In this document: positions 1-8,234 of the stretch, one piece after another
How positions within the stretch are numbered: position 1 is the stretch's first letter
Layout of the letters: every line of letters starts with the position of its first letter
Assembly: GCF_018224885.1 (NCBI RefSeq)
Contig: NZ_JAGTXB010000010.1
Location: 62,001-126,000 of the forward strand
Direction: 5' to 3'
Length of the DNA: 64,000 nucleotides
Source of the DNA: Chitinophaga hostae
Lineage (GTDB): Bacteria; Bacteroidota; Bacteroidia; Chitinophagales; Chitinophagaceae
The notes under the pieces: model-generated
Seen by the model: only the letters and a program-made list of their open reading frames with translations
Database searches by the model: none
Told to the model about the DNA's origin: nothing
Translations under genes and position numbers: made by a program

Positions 1-1071
1 TATTAATTGTATCTCGGTTTCGGTTCCCTGGAAGGCTTGTTGAAGGCGGGCTGCATGTGTATCGGTAATAAACACCTGGCCGTAGTTATCACTGGCTACC
101 AGTGCAATTAAACGGGTAACGCGTTCCTGGTCCAGTTTTTCAAATACGTCGTCGAGCAGCAGGAGAGGCGGGAAGTGCTTATGCTGACGGATTACTTCAA
201 ACTGGGCCAGTTTGAGTGCAAATAAAAAGCTTTTGCGCTGTCCCTGTGAGGCGCTGGCTTTCATAAGGTGATCATCCAGTAAAAAAAGAAGATCATCGCG
301 GTGAATACCGGTGGTAGTACGTTGCAGCTGCATATCGCGGTAGCGGGCATTGTTCAGCTGGACGGCATAATCTTCTTCCTGCAGTGTGCATTGGTATTGG
401 ATATTCACTATTTCGTGTGTGCCGGCTATATAATCATACAGTTGCTGTACTTTCGGGATAAAGGTTTGCAGAAAGGCCCGCCGGGTTTCGTATACCGGAA
501 TGCCATGCATGACCAGCTGGAGGTCAAACACGTCCAGGAGGCTGTCCTGGTTTTGCCCGGTGGCGGCCATATTTTTCAGGAGGCTATTCCTTTGTACCAA
601 TATTTTCTGGTAGACGATCAGGTGATCGAGGTAGTCGGGATACAGCTGCGATAGCAGGCTATCGAGCCATTTGCGCCGTTCCTCGCTGCCACCCAGTATA
701 ATTTCCGCATCGTCCGGGGCTATCATTACGGCAGGGAACTGGCCGATATGGCGGGAGAAGCGATCGTATTTATCGTCATTCAGGCTGATCTCCTTTTTCC
801 CTTCTTTTACAGTACATACAATTTTTTCCGCTTGTTTATTCTTATCTAGTACGCCTTCTATGCGGAACCCGTTGGTCTGGTATTGGGTATTCTGACTTTC
901 ACTGCGGGTAAAATAGCTGCGGGTAAAACAGAGATAGTAGATGGCGTCCAGTAGGTTGGTCTTGCCTGCACCGTTCCGGCCGGTAATCCCTACAACCCTG
1001 TTATGGAAGGTAAAGGTCTCCTGCGTGTAATTTTTGAACTGGACGAGTGATATTTTATTTATATACAGCAA
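1..1071 (-). CDS. recF: DNA replication and repair protein RecF (partial, C-terminus off the left edge)
   Basis: RecF is an SMC-like ABC ATPase that helps load RecA at single-strand gaps together with RecO and RecR. Reading the minus strand gives an N-terminus with the family look (INKISLVQFKNYTQE), a Walker A motif GRNGAGKT at about residues 31-38, an ABC signature-like SQGQRKS near residue 274 and a Walker B segment LLLLDDVFEKLD near residue 304. The frame stays open for 357 codons to base 1 with no stop, so only a few C-terminal residues should be missing (the family is about 360-370 aa). The start is taken as TTG at 1071: an in-frame TAA lies at 1081-1083 and there is no ATG in between; CTG at 1068 is the alternative. 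It is divergent from pdhA. Identity is secure; the start is less so. Confidence 0.93.
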   Translation of the reverse strand, partial: MLYINKISLVQFKNYTQETFTFHNRVVGITGRNGAGKTNLLDAIYYLCFTRSYFTRSESQNTQYQTNGFRIEGVLDKNKQAEKIVCTVKEGKKEISLNDDKYDRFSRHIGQFPAVMIAPDDAEIILGGSEERRKWLDSLLSQLYPDYLDHLIVYQKILVQRNSLLKNMAATGQNQDSLLDVFDLQLVMHGIPVYETRRAFLQTFIPKVQQLYDYIAGTHEIVNIQYQCTLQEEDYAVQLNNARYRDMQLQRTTTGIHRDDLLFLLDDHLMKASASQGQRKSFLFALKLAQFEVIRQHKHFPPLLLLDDVFEKLDQERVTRLIALVASDNYGQVFITDTHAARLQQAFQGTETEIQLI

Positions 1072-1101
1072 AGAAAAAAGTTATGCGTAATTAATAATAT
1101 G

Positions 1102-1109
1102 CAAAAATA
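1102..1109 (-). promoter_or_regulatory. Bacteroidota -7 box for recF
   Basis: On the minus strand the bases read TATTTTTG, an exact match to the Bacteroidota -7 consensus TAnnTTTG, 31 bases before the recF TTG start. No clear -33 TTTG was found. The match is seen directly; its use is inferred. Confidence 0.45.
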
Positions 1110-1255
1110 ATTGTCTTTATAAGTGTTAAAGAACCGCACTAATCGGAACTTCCCTGCGATTCAGGTGCAATTAAATGCAAAACTGTTTGAAATTGATGAA
1201 TTTGCATAATTTAATGGGAATTAGAATTGATATTTATATTTTACGATTTTCCTGT

Positions 1256-1263
1256 TATATTTG
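1256..1263 (+). promoter_or_regulatory. Bacteroidota -7 box for pdhA
   Basis: TATATTTG matches TAnnTTTG exactly. Transcription would begin near 1268-1270. That makes the upstream TTG at 1261, which is in frame with pdhA, unusable as a start and favours GTG 1282 or GTG 1300. Confidence 0.55.
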
Positions 1264-1299
1264 CGAACAAATTTAGAAAGAGTGCAAACTAAAACAGAC

Positions 1300-2292
1300 G
1301 TGAAGACGAAATTCACCAAAGAGACATATCTGTACTGGTATGAATTGATGCTTTTGCTGCGCCGCTTTGAAGAAAAGACAGGCCAATTGTATGGGATGCA
1401 GAAGATCCGTGGCTTTTGTCATTTGTACATAGGACAGGAAGCAATTGCTGCTGGTGCGATGACAGCGACCAAGCCGGAGGATAAATTCATCACGGCTTAC
1501 CGTGATCATGCGCTCGCAATAGCAAAGGGTATTTCCGCTAAAGCTTGTATGGCAGAACTGTATGGTAAAGCAACTGGTTGTTCGAAAGGAAAGGGAGGCA
1601 GCATGCACTTTTTCTCTAAAGAGCACGGGTTCTTCGGTGGCCATGGTATTGTTGGAGCTCAGATAGGCACTGGTGCCGGACTGGCGCTCGCAGAGCAGTA
1701 CAAGGGAACAGACAACGTAGTGTTGTGTTTCTTCGGTGATGGAGCTGCCCGCCAGGGTATGTTGCATGAAACCTTCAACATGGCGATGACCTGGAAGCTC
1801 CCGGTAATTTTCATTTGTGAAAACAACATGTACGCCATGGGTACTTCTGTAGAACGTACCTCCAACGTATTGGATATTTATAAATTGGCTGATGCCTACG
1901 AAATGCCTGCCGATTCTATCGACGGTATGAGCTGCGAAGCTGTGCATGATGGTATCGAAAGAGCTGTTAAGCGTGGTCGCGAAAATGGCGGTCCAACGTT
2001 ACTGGAAATCAAAACTTACCGTTACCGTGGTCACTCCATGAGCGATCCCGCTAAATACCGTACTAAAGAAGAACTCGAGGAATACAAGGAAAAAGATCCG
2101 ATCAACGAAGTGCTGAGAGTAATTCAGAAAAATAAATGGGCTACTGAAGCTGAAATCGAAACAATCAACGAACGCGTAAAAGTGGAAGTTGAAGAATGCG
2201 TAACTTTCGCGGAAGAATCACCATGGCCAAACGATGATGAACTGTTGAAGGATGTTTACATTCAGGAAGACTATCCATTTATCGTAGACTAA
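1300..2292 (+). CDS. pdhA: Pyruvate dehydrogenase E1 component, alpha subunit
   Basis: This is the thiamine-diphosphate-binding alpha subunit of the E1 heterotetramer, which decarboxylates pyruvate and passes the acetyl group to lipoyl-E2. Visible family features are the N-terminal segment ELMLLLRRFEEKTGQLYG, the substrate-loop region GKGGSMHFF, and the ThDP motif starting GDGAARQG and ending in CENNMYAMG, at roughly residues 145-175. The phosphorylation-loop-like segment YRYRGHSMSDP follows. About 330 aa from GTG 1300 is normal for the family. The frame is open up to TTG 1261, but a -7 box at 1256-1263 rules that start out; GTG 1282 is the other candidate. The beta subunit is not next door, so E1 beta and E2/E3 are encoded elsewhere or fused. 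Confidence 0.93.
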   Translation: MKTKFTKETYLYWYELMLLLRRFEEKTGQLYGMQKIRGFCHLYIGQEAIAAGAMTATKPEDKFITAYRDHALAIAKGISAKACMAELYGKATGCSKGKGGSMHFFSKEHGFFGGHGIVGAQIGTGAGLALAEQYKGTDNVVLCFFGDGAARQGMLHETFNMAMTWKLPVIFICENNMYAMGTSVERTSNVLDIYKLADAYEMPADSIDGMSCEAVHDGIERAVKRGRENGGPTLLEIKTYRYRGHSMSDPAKYRTKEELEEYKEKDPINEVLRVIQKNKWATEAEIETINERVKVEVEECVTFAEESPWPNDDELLKDVYIQEDYPFIVD

Positions 2293-2297
2293 AGCAT

Positions 2298-2394
2298 TTA
2301 GCTGTCAGCACTTAGCCAATGTAGCGGGGAAAATATATACTCTCCACAACATTGGCTAAGTGCTGACAGCTAAAAGTTAACAGCTAATAGCTTT
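2298..2394. repeat. Heptad inverted-repeat element A (between pdhA and TPR gene)
   Basis: A perfect 24-bp inverted repeat (2299-2322 with 2349-2372) separated by 26 bases. The arms contain TAGCTGTCAGC and CTTAGCC units, and the right arm continues as TAAAAGTTAACAGCTAATAGC. It belongs to the dispersed family with 7-base units that recurs after many genes here. It starts 6 bases after the pdhA stop and could fold as a transcript hairpin. Confidence 0.85.
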
Positions 2395-2433
2395 ACCTAT
2401 TAAATAACCAAGCAATCACAATTACACCTTACA

Positions 2434-3135
2434 ATGGCAGAAACTAAAGATAAAGCCACCGTGCCTCAACCTGCAAAAAAAGATTTTGATCTGGAGAAAT
2501 CCATGCACAAGGCAGAAGACTTCTTCTATAAAAACAAAAATGTTATATCTATTGCAGTATTGGCTGTGGTAGTAGTGGTAGGCGGTTTCTTCGCCTATAA
2601 CCGTTTTGTAAAACAGCCGAATGAAAATAAAGCACAGGAAATGGTTTTCCATGCACAGAACTATTTCGCGGTGGATTCATTCAAACTGGCACTGAACGGT
2701 GATGGTAACAACTACGGTTTCTTACAGGTAGCAGATAAATACGGCAGCACACAGGCCGGTAACCTGGCTAAATACAGCGCCGGCGTTTGCTACATCCGCC
2801 TGGGTGAATTCCAGAAAGGTATCGATATGCTGAAATCCTTCAGCTCAAATGATCTGCTGTTACAGCCTACTGCTTACGGTTTGATCGGCGACGCCTACAT
2901 GGAACTGAACAAAACTGACGACGGTATTGAATCTTACAAAAAAGCCGGTCACTACAATGATAACGAGCTGACAGCTCCTGTTTACCTGTTTCGCGCCGGT
3001 TTGGCCCTGGAAAAAGCAGGTAAAGCCCAGGATGCTATCACTATCTATAAAGAAATAAAAGAGAAATTTCCGCTGACCAATGAAGGTCGTGAAATGGACA
3101 AGTACCTGGCAAGACTGGGTGATGTAAAGAACTAG
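2434..3135 (+). CDS. Membrane-anchored TPR protein (YfgM/TolA-binding-like)
   Basis: A 233-aa protein with a charged cytoplasmic N-terminus of about 36 residues, one transmembrane segment at about residues 37-55 (VISIAVLAVVVVVGGFFAY) and a periplasmic region made of TPR-like helices. Repeats are seen around GDGNNYGFLQVADKYG, AYGLIGDAYMELNKTDDG and RAGLALEKAGKAQDA. This layout resembles YfgM-type membrane TPR proteins, which in other bacteria work with the Sec translocon or periplasmic chaperones; that role is inference here. In Bacteroidota such a gene often sits beside recF and ribH, as it does here. It is flanked by heptad elements A and B. Confidence 0.8.
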   Translation: MAETKDKATVPQPAKKDFDLEKSMHKAEDFFYKNKNVISIAVLAVVVVVGGFFAYNRFVKQPNENKAQEMVFHAQNYFAVDSFKLALNGDGNNYGFLQVADKYGSTQAGNLAKYSAGVCYIRLGEFQKGIDMLKSFSSNDLLLQPTAYGLIGDAYMELNKTDDGIESYKKAGHYNDNELTAPVYLFRAGLALEKAGKAQDAITIYKEIKEKFPLTNEGREMDKYLARLGDVKN

Positions 3136-3198
3136 CTACTGACAGTTAGCTGTTAGGTTTAGCTAACAGCTAACTGCTGATAGCCCAAAGCTAAAAGA
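3133..3198. repeat. Heptad inverted-repeat element B (between TPR gene and ribH)
   Basis: A 14-bp perfect stem (3143-3156 with 3163-3176) and a 6-base loop, with further imperfect pairing outside. Units are GTTAGCT and CTAACAG. The element fills nearly the whole 65-base spacer, from the TPR stop codon to 2 bases before the ribH ATG. Confidence 0.8.
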
Positions 3199-3200
3199 AT

Positions 3201-3701
3201 ATGTCCGAGCACAATAAAAGCTTACTAAATGACGCTGGCATTCTCAACCTGGAGGATGCCAGTGTTGTTATGGTGTATACCGAATGGAACGACGCCATCG
3301 TGAATGAACTGGTAGCAGGTTGCGATAAAGCCCTGGCCCAGTACAATGTCAGCAAAACAGAAAAGGTGATAGTACCCGGTGCTTTTGAATTACCTTATGC
3401 CTGCAAGCAATACTGGGAAGCTACCAAAGGTACCGGCAAACAGCCTGGCGCTATTATTGCTTTCGGTTGCGTGATCCGCGGCGAAACACCCCATTTTGAT
3501 TATGTGTGTAAAGCCGTAACAGAAGGCATCCTTCAACTGAACCTTCAGTTACCCGTTCCTGTTATATTTGGAATATTAACGGTAGATAACGAACAGCAGG
3601 CGCTGGACAGGCTCGGAGGAGCCCACGGCCATAAAGGAGAAGAGGCTGCCATCACTGCTTTGAAGATGATCGCGTTGCAAAGAAAGTTAGCTAAGAGCTA
3701 A
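3201..3701 (+). CDS. ribH: 6,7-dimethyl-8-ribityllumazine synthase
   Basis: Lumazine synthase condenses 5-amino-6-ribitylaminouracil with 3,4-dihydroxy-2-butanone 4-phosphate, the penultimate step of riboflavin synthesis. The 166-aa length is typical. Family motifs are the substrate-binding VPGAFELPYA (about 58-67), GCVIRGETPHFDYVC with the catalytic His at about residue 98, and PVIFGILTVDNEQQALDR near the C-terminus, followed by a Gly/His-rich GGAHGHKGEEAA. Heptad elements lie on both sides, and the last codons and TAA stop run into element C. No FMN riboswitch was seen upstream, so it is probably read from the upstream genes. Confidence 0.97.
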   Translation: MSEHNKSLLNDAGILNLEDASVVMVYTEWNDAIVNELVAGCDKALAQYNVSKTEKVIVPGAFELPYACKQYWEATKGTGKQPGAIIAFGCVIRGETPHFDYVCKAVTEGILQLNLQLPVPVIFGILTVDNEQQALDRLGGAHGHKGEEAAITALKMIALQRKLAKS

Positions 3702-3752
3702 TTATTGAACAAAAGGTTGGCTAACAGCTAACAGCTAAAAGCTAAAAGCTAT
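3690..3752. repeat. Heptad repeat element C (between ribH and the Fe-S gene)
   Basis: From 3719 five heptad units run without a break (GGCTAACAGCTAACAGC, then TAAAAGC units), ending at the ATG of the next gene at 3753. On the left only TTAGCTAAGAGCTAA, which includes the ribH stop codon, resembles the other arm, so the stem is weak. This is an asymmetric or decayed family member. Confidence 0.7.
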
Positions 3753-4472
3753 ATGAATGTCCAGTTATTTATACCGTGTTTTGTAGACCAGTTGTTTCCT
3801 GAAACCGCGTTTAATATGGTAAAGGTGCTGGAGAAACTGGGATGTAATGTGATGTATAACACGGAACAAACCTGTTGCGGTCAGCCGGCCTATAATGCCG
3901 GGTACCAGGATGAATGCCGGACCGTTGCTACCAAGTTTGTAAAGGATTTTAAAACATTCGACTACATTGTAGCACCCAGTGGCTCCTGTACAGGTTTTGT
4001 GCGCAATTACTATGGTAAATTGTTTGATAATTCTGCCGCACATAATGATGTAAAACTGCTTAAAAAGAACCTTTTCGAGTTTACCGAATTTCTCACAGAT
4101 GTATTGCATGTAACTGACCTGGGCGCCACGCTGAACGGCGTTGGCACCTACCACGATGCCTGCGGCGCACTGCGGGAATGCGGTATTAAGGAAGGACCAC
4201 GTAAACTGCTTGAAAAGGTGAGGGGACTGGAACTGAAGGAGATGAACGATTGTGAGGTTTGCTGCGGATTTGGCGGTACCTTTTCCGTTAAGTTTGAGCC
4301 GATTTCCATGGGAATGGGGGAGCAAAAAGTCAACAATGCGGTCAACAGCGGCGCTGACTACCTGATCTCCACAGACCTTTCCTGTTTGATGCACCTCGAC
4401 GGGTATATCCGTAAACATGGCACCAACATTAAAGTGATGCATATCGCAGATGTGCTGGCGAGTGGCTGGTAA
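3753..4472 (+). CDS. LutA-like (Fe-S)-binding CCG-domain protein
   Basis: The 239-aa protein has two cysteine-rich CCG domains, the first around NTEQTCCGQPAYNAG (about residues 34-48), the second around DCEVCCGFGGTF (about 165-176), plus a further Cys segment, SGSCTG. This is the architecture of LutA/YkgE and the C-terminal part of heterodisulfide-reductase- or glycolate-oxidase-type iron-sulfur subunits. In the Lut system LutA, LutB and LutC together oxidise L-lactate to pyruvate. No lutB or lutC lies nearby, so the partner is elsewhere and the substrate is open. The start ATG abuts heptad array C, and array D follows the stop. Confidence 0.88.
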   Translation: MNVQLFIPCFVDQLFPETAFNMVKVLEKLGCNVMYNTEQTCCGQPAYNAGYQDECRTVATKFVKDFKTFDYIVAPSGSCTGFVRNYYGKLFDNSAAHNDVKLLKKNLFEFTEFLTDVLHVTDLGATLNGVGTYHDACGALRECGIKEGPRKLLEKVRGLELKEMNDCEVCCGFGGTFSVKFEPISMGMGEQKVNNAVNSGADYLISTDLSCLMHLDGYIRKHGTNIKVMHIADVLASGW

Positions 4473-4477
4473 CCCGG

Positions 4478-4588
4478 AAGGCAAAAAGCAGAAAGCAAAA
4501 AACAAAAAGCGAAGATGCTTTTCCGGCCGGTGCCTGATAAATCTTCGCCGCATTTACTAACAGCTAACAGCTAAAACCTAACAGCTAT
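4478..4588. repeat. Heptad repeat element D, chimeric arms (between the Fe-S gene and the EVE gene)
   Basis: The left arm uses GCAAAAA/GCAGAAA units (4480-4510), the right arm TAACAGC/TAAAACC units (4556-4587). Only the inner core GCGAAGAT (4509-4516) pairs with ATCTTCGC (4541-4548), so the two arms come from different unit types. The right array runs directly into the next start codon (AGCTAT followed by ATG at 4589). Confidence 0.75.
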
Positions 4589-5002
4589 ATGAACTACTGG
4601 CTGGTAAAGTCTGAACCATTTAAATACTCCTGGGATCAGTTTGTAAAAGACAAAGTTACTTTCTGGGATGGAGTACGCAACTACCAGGCGCGCAATAACC
4701 TCAAAGGCATGAAAAAAGGCGACCAGGTATTGTTTTATCATAGTAATGAAGGCATGGAAATAGTTGGCCTGGCTACCGTGTCAAAGGAATTTTACCAGGA
4801 TCCTACCACACCCGATCCAAACTGGGTGGTAGTGGAACTGAAACCACTCAAGCCCTTTAAGAAATTCGTATCACTGGCGCAGATGAAAACAGAAAAGAGG
4901 CTGGCCAACCTGTCGCTGATCCGCCAGGGACGCTTGTCTGTATGCGATGTGAAGCCCGAAGAGTTTGAAGCCATTATGGAAATGGGTGGTATGAAGAAGT
5001 AA
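4589..5002 (+). CDS. EVE domain-containing protein
   Basis: A 137-aa single-domain protein beginning NYWLVKSEPFKYSWD and containing FWDGVRNYQARNNLK and GDQVLFYHS, the signature segments of the EVE domain, a PUA-like fold related to YTH. EVE proteins are thought to bind modified bases; a substrate cannot be read from sequence. Length fits a stand-alone EVE protein (about 135-155 aa). The start codon directly follows heptad array D. A hairpin terminator follows the stop, so it ends a transcription unit. Confidence 0.92.
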   Translation: MNYWLVKSEPFKYSWDQFVKDKVTFWDGVRNYQARNNLKGMKKGDQVLFYHSNEGMEIVGLATVSKEFYQDPTTPDPNWVVVELKPLKPFKKFVSLAQMKTEKRLANLSLIRQGRLSVCDVKPEEFEAIMEMGGMKK

Positions 5003-5025
5003 GTATTTTACAGAGACAATAAATG

Positions 5026-5065
5026 CGAAGGTTATCTTTCTTACAGGAAGATAACCTTCGTTGTT
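5026..5065 (+). terminator. Terminator hairpin after the EVE gene
   Basis: A 13-bp perfect stem, CGAAGGTTATCTT (5026-5038) with AAGATAACCTTCG (5048-5060), a 9-base loop and a short TTGTTT tail. It lies 23 bases after the EVE stop. Confidence 0.7.
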
Positions 5066-5129
5066 TAAAAAATGCAGGCGGCGTTATGGAATTCCGCCGG
5101 CGGGTACATCATAGCACAAATCTCATGAT

Positions 5130-6059
5130 ATGAAACACGCCATTTTTCTGACCCTCTGTGCGGCCGTAAGCATATTGTCGGCCTGCAGCCATAACAAAGA
5201 TTCCGTAGCTAAAAACATGACCATACAGCGTGCGGAGCTTCCCGCCACCGCTGCTGCAGCCGTTGACGAAGCGGCTCCGGCGGCCTTTGCAGAAGATCCC
5301 AATAAAGAACAGGAAAAAGCGCTGGACACCGACCAGGGTGACCCCAACACCGCTGCGTTACCCATCCCCCAGAAAATTATAAAAAACGGGATACTCCGCT
5401 TTTCAACCAGCGATTTTGATGCCTGCAGAAATCGTATAGCCGACACCGTTAAAAAATATGGAGGCTATATTGCCAATGAAAGTCAAACAAGCAACAACAT
5501 GCAAATGCGCAATGAGCTGGAAATAAAAGTGCCTGCGGCCGCATTTGATAAATGCCTGGAAGCACTGACTGGTGGCGCCACGCGGGTAGAGGAGAAGAGT
5601 GTCACTTCTTCTGACGTGACCGCAGAATATGTGGATGTAGATGCACGGATGAAGGCGCGCCTGGCAGTGGAGCAACGTTACCTGCAGATATTACAGCAGG
5701 CAAAAAAAGTAGAAGAAATCCTTGCCGTAGAAGCACAGCTGAAAAGTATCAGGGAAGAAATTGAATCGGCCAAAGCCCGCCTGCAATATATGGATCATCA
5801 TGTAGCTTACAGCGGTATTCATCTTACTTATTATCAAACCTTTGCTAACACCGATCCGCAGGCCCCGGGATTTTTCCAGCGTTCCTGGCTATCGTTTAAA
5901 GACGGCTGGAATAGCCTGTTGTCTTTTTCACTGGGTATATTGAGCGGATGGCCTTTTGTGCTTGGTATTGTTTTTCTCTTTATTTTTATAAGACGAGGAA
6001 TAAGGAAATGGAAATTAAAAAGGGCCATTGCCCAAACCCCAACTAACATAAACCTATAA
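5130..6059 (+). CDS. DUF4349 lipoprotein
   Basis: A 309-aa protein with a lipoprotein signal (MKHAIFLTLCAAV, lipobox ILSAC, mature Cys at about residue 20), an Ala/Glu-rich linker, then the DUF4349 core at about residues 85-240 (GILRFSTSDFDACRNRI, KVPAAAFDKCLEAL, coiled coil around VEEILAVEAQLKSIREEIESAK). A transmembrane segment of about 20 residues near residue 275 (WPFVLGIVFLFIFIRRG) is followed by a basic tail. DUF4349 proteins are envelope proteins of unknown function with a coiled coil. The gene ends 10 bases before the sirtuin and is probably cotranscribed with it. Confidence 0.85.
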   Translation: MKHAIFLTLCAAVSILSACSHNKDSVAKNMTIQRAELPATAAAAVDEAAPAAFAEDPNKEQEKALDTDQGDPNTAALPIPQKIIKNGILRFSTSDFDACRNRIADTVKKYGGYIANESQTSNNMQMRNELEIKVPAAAFDKCLEALTGGATRVEEKSVTSSDVTAEYVDVDARMKARLAVEQRYLQILQQAKKVEEILAVEAQLKSIREEIESAKARLQYMDHHVAYSGIHLTYYQTFANTDPQAPGFFQRSWLSFKDGWNSLLSFSLGILSGWPFVLGIVFLFIFIRRGIRKWKLKRAIAQTPTNINL

Positions 6060-6069
6060 ACGAAACAAC

Positions 6070-6747
6070 ATGAAACCAAGATTGGTGGTGCTGACCGGAG
6101 CCGGCATCAGCGCAGAAAGCGGGCTCCGAACCTTCCGCGACTCAGATGGCTTATGGGAGGGCTACGATGTATACGAAGTAGCTTCTCCGAAAGGATGGCA
6201 GCAAAATCCCGCCCTGGTGCAGGACTTTTACAACGGCCGTCGCAAAGATGTCATGGCTGCCATGCCCAACGCAGCCCACACCGGGCTGGCAAAACTGGAA
6301 GAGAAATTTGATGTACGGATCATTACACAAAATATTGACGACCTGCATGAGCGGGGCGGTTCTTCCCATGTGCTGCACCTGCATGGAGAAATATTCAAAA
6401 TGCGCAGCGTTCATAGTGAAGAGTTGATCTATGACATCCGGGGAGATATTAAGATGGGCGACCTTGCCGGAGATGGAGGACAATTACGGCCGCATATTGT
6501 GTGGTTCGGAGAAGCGGTGACGATGATCGAACCTGCTATCAAAGAAGTACGTGAGGCAGATATTTTTGTGGTGATCGGTACTTCGCTGCAGGTTTATCCT
6601 GCCGCCAACCTGTTGCAGTATGTGAAGTGGAGAACGCCCACGTATATCATTGACCGTAAGATTCCTTCATTTGAATCCATGCCCAACCAGTTTAAAATTG
6701 AGAAGCCGGCTACAGAAGGCGTGGCGGAGCTGATACAGTTGCTGTGA
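6070..6747 (+). CDS. NAD-dependent protein deacylase, SIR2 family (zinc-site cysteines absent)
   Basis: Sirtuins remove acyl groups from lysine using NAD+. Visible motifs are GAGISAESGLRTFRD (10-24), TQNIDDLHERGG (86-97) and HLHGE with the catalytic His at about residue 105. Tyr54 and Arg57 in FYNGRR match the Y-x-x-R pair that prefers succinyl/malonyl groups in SIRT5/CobB. The segment that normally holds four zinc-binding Cys, between HGEIFKMRS and RPHIVWFGEA, contains none, so this is a zinc-less sirtuin. The 225-aa length is normal for compact bacterial members. It lies 10 bases after the DUF4349 gene and is followed by heptad element E. Confidence 0.92.
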   Translation: MKPRLVVLTGAGISAESGLRTFRDSDGLWEGYDVYEVASPKGWQQNPALVQDFYNGRRKDVMAAMPNAAHTGLAKLEEKFDVRIITQNIDDLHERGGSSHVLHLHGEIFKMRSVHSEELIYDIRGDIKMGDLAGDGGQLRPHIVWFGEAVTMIEPAIKEVREADIFVVIGTSLQVYPAANLLQYVKWRTPTYIIDRKIPSFESMPNQFKIEKPATEGVAELIQLL

Positions 6748-6750
6748 ATG

Positions 6751-6825
6751 GCGGAAAGCAGAAAGCTAAAAGCTATTCGGATATAATTACTCGCTACAAT
6801 AGCTTTCTGCTTTTGGCTTTCCGCT
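6751..6825. repeat. Heptad inverted-repeat element E (convergent sirtuin / saccharopine dehydrogenase)
   Basis: Two 27-base arms (6751-6777 and 6799-6825). The outer GCGGAAAGC and inner AAGCTATT pair perfectly, but the middle heptads appear in a different order: AGAAAGC-TAAAAGC on one arm against CAAAAGC-AGAAAGC on the other when read in the same sense. It fills the spacer between convergent genes. Confidence 0.85.
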
Positions 6826-6826
6826 A

Positions 6827-6854
6827 ATAAAAAACCTCCCCGCTCAGGGGAGGT
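6827..6854 (-). terminator. Intrinsic terminator of the saccharopine dehydrogenase gene
   Basis: On the minus strand an 8-bp GC-rich stem (ACCTCCCC, loop of 5, GGGGAGGT) is followed by a run of six T. It is a classic intrinsic terminator about 58 bases after the stop codon at 6912. Confidence 0.9.
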
Positions 6855-6911
6855 ATCACAAGTCCTTGTGCCCGATTAGAGTCCATCATAGGAAAACAAT
6901 AACGTTCGCTT

Positions 6912-8234
6912 TTATTCAAAGCTTTCCTCAAATCTGATATCGTACTCTTCTAATTCTTTTAGAACGGGGTTATATATTTCCGGCATCACCGGTATCTGAA
7001 GTCCTGTTAAAGTTACCTTATCCTGCAGTATCAGCTTGGCCATGATTCCAAGGGGCAGGCCTACTGTTTTTGCCATTGCGGTATGTACGTTGTCTTCGCC
7101 CTGAACAATCATGTAACTGTGCATCCTCGTAGCCATGTTGCGGCGTTCGAATTCAATTTCATGCAGCATTACAATCATATCCTTGTCTGCCGGTTCCATT
7201 TTGAGTTTGTTCTCCACCAGGAATTGCAGGATGCCGGCGTTGGTTTGCTCACCTAAATTTATAACATCTGTACTTAATAATCCCAGAAATTTTAGCTGAC
7301 GGATAACTTTTGACTTGGTGCTAACGTTCAGGAACTGTGCGAGGCTTTCTTCAGGGGCGCCTGTTTGTTCATTAACGGCTTTGGTGGCCCATTCCGTATA
7401 GGTTAATGTATCTGTGGCAATTTTATGACTGTCTTCCGTCAAACCCAGCTTGATCAGGGCATTCCAGCCTTCGCAGAAATCGGGGAAGCGGAGGGTGGCG
7501 CGCATAAAAGTGGCCAGGTCCTCCAGTTTATAGGCTTCCATGTATCCGAGCGAATCGCGGTTGGGGTAAAAGGCCAGTTTACCAAGACCGGGTACCTGTA
7601 TGGTTTTGGTATGGTCGAACAGTTGTTCGTAGGTGAGTTCTTTTACCTTTCCCTTTTCTTTGTAGGTAGCGCCGGAACCGCCTGCCAGCACAATGTTCCG
7701 GGCGTTCCATGACACCTTGTACTGCCATGGATTATCGTTGCTGTCCGGCGAAATCAGGCCGCCACAGTAGGATTTAAAGGAAAATATTTGTCCGCCTTTT
7801 TTCTCGATGGAGTGGATGAGTTTCATGGCCGACATATGATCAATACCAGGATCGAGACCCATTTCATACATGAAGAGCAGGCCGGCATTTTCTATATCGG
7901 CCTGTAGTTTACGTACCTCCGGGTCTATATAGGAGGCGGTGAGCAGGTTCTTTTTTGCTTCCAGGCAATCTTTTGCCACTAAAATATGCAGTTGAGCGGG
8001 GAGCAGGGAAATAACAAGATCGGTGTCCCTGACCAGTTGCAGCCTGGCTGCATTATCTTTTATATCCAGCGCCACGGGGGTTGCGTAGTATGATTTTCCT
8101 GTTTTGGACTTGATAAGCGCCAGGTCATGGTCGGCTACAGTGATATGCCATTTTTGTCTGGGTGCGTTTGTTAACAGATAATCGATCAAACTGGTGGCCG
8201 ATTTTCCGGCGCCAAACAACAGTATGTTCTTCAT
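6912..8234 (-). CDS. Saccharopine dehydrogenase family protein
   Basis: A 440-aa protein with an N-terminal Rossmann motif NILLFGAGKSATSLIDYLL, a DLVISLLPAQLH segment and the typical GLDPGIDHMSAMKLI motif at about residue 130, followed by a C-terminal saccharopine-dehydrogenase fold (SYCGGLISP, NPWQYKVSWN). It fits the Bacteroidota homologues of saccharopine reductase, which use NAD(P)H to interconvert saccharopine and its semialdehyde or lysine partner. Whether this one acts on saccharopine or on another amino-acid conjugate cannot be told. It is monocistronic with its own terminator and divergent from gyrA. Confidence 0.88.
   Translation of the reverse strand: MKNILLFGAGKSATSLIDYLLTNAPRQKWHITVADHDLALIKSKTGKSYYATPVALDIKDNAARLQLVRDTDLVISLLPAQLHILVAKDCLEAKKNLLTASYIDPEVRKLQADIENAGLLFMYEMGLDPGIDHMSAMKLIHSIEKKGGQIFSFKSYCGGLISPDSNDNPWQYKVSWNARNIVLAGGSGATYKEKGKVKELTYEQLFDHTKTIQVPGLGKLAFYPNRDSLGYMEAYKLEDLATFMRATLRFPDFCEGWNALIKLGLTEDSHKIATDTLTYTEWATKAVNEQTGAPEESLAQFLNVSTKSKVIRQLKFLGLLSTDVINLGEQTNAGILQFLVENKLKMEPADKDMIVMLHEIEFERRNMATRMHSYMIVQGEDNVHTAMAKTVGLPLGIMAKLILQDKVTLTGLQIPVMPEIYNPVLKELEEYDIRFEESFE

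Noticed and set aside
1175..1207. ATGCAAA/TTTGCAT inverted pair between recF and pdhA
   Set aside because: Only 7 bp with a 19-base gap in AT-rich DNA; likely chance.
1261..1299. Upstream in-frame TTG/GTG starts for pdhA
   Set aside because: The TTG at 1261 lies inside the -7 box, so it would not be transcribed. GTG 1282 is kept only as an alternative to GTG 1300.
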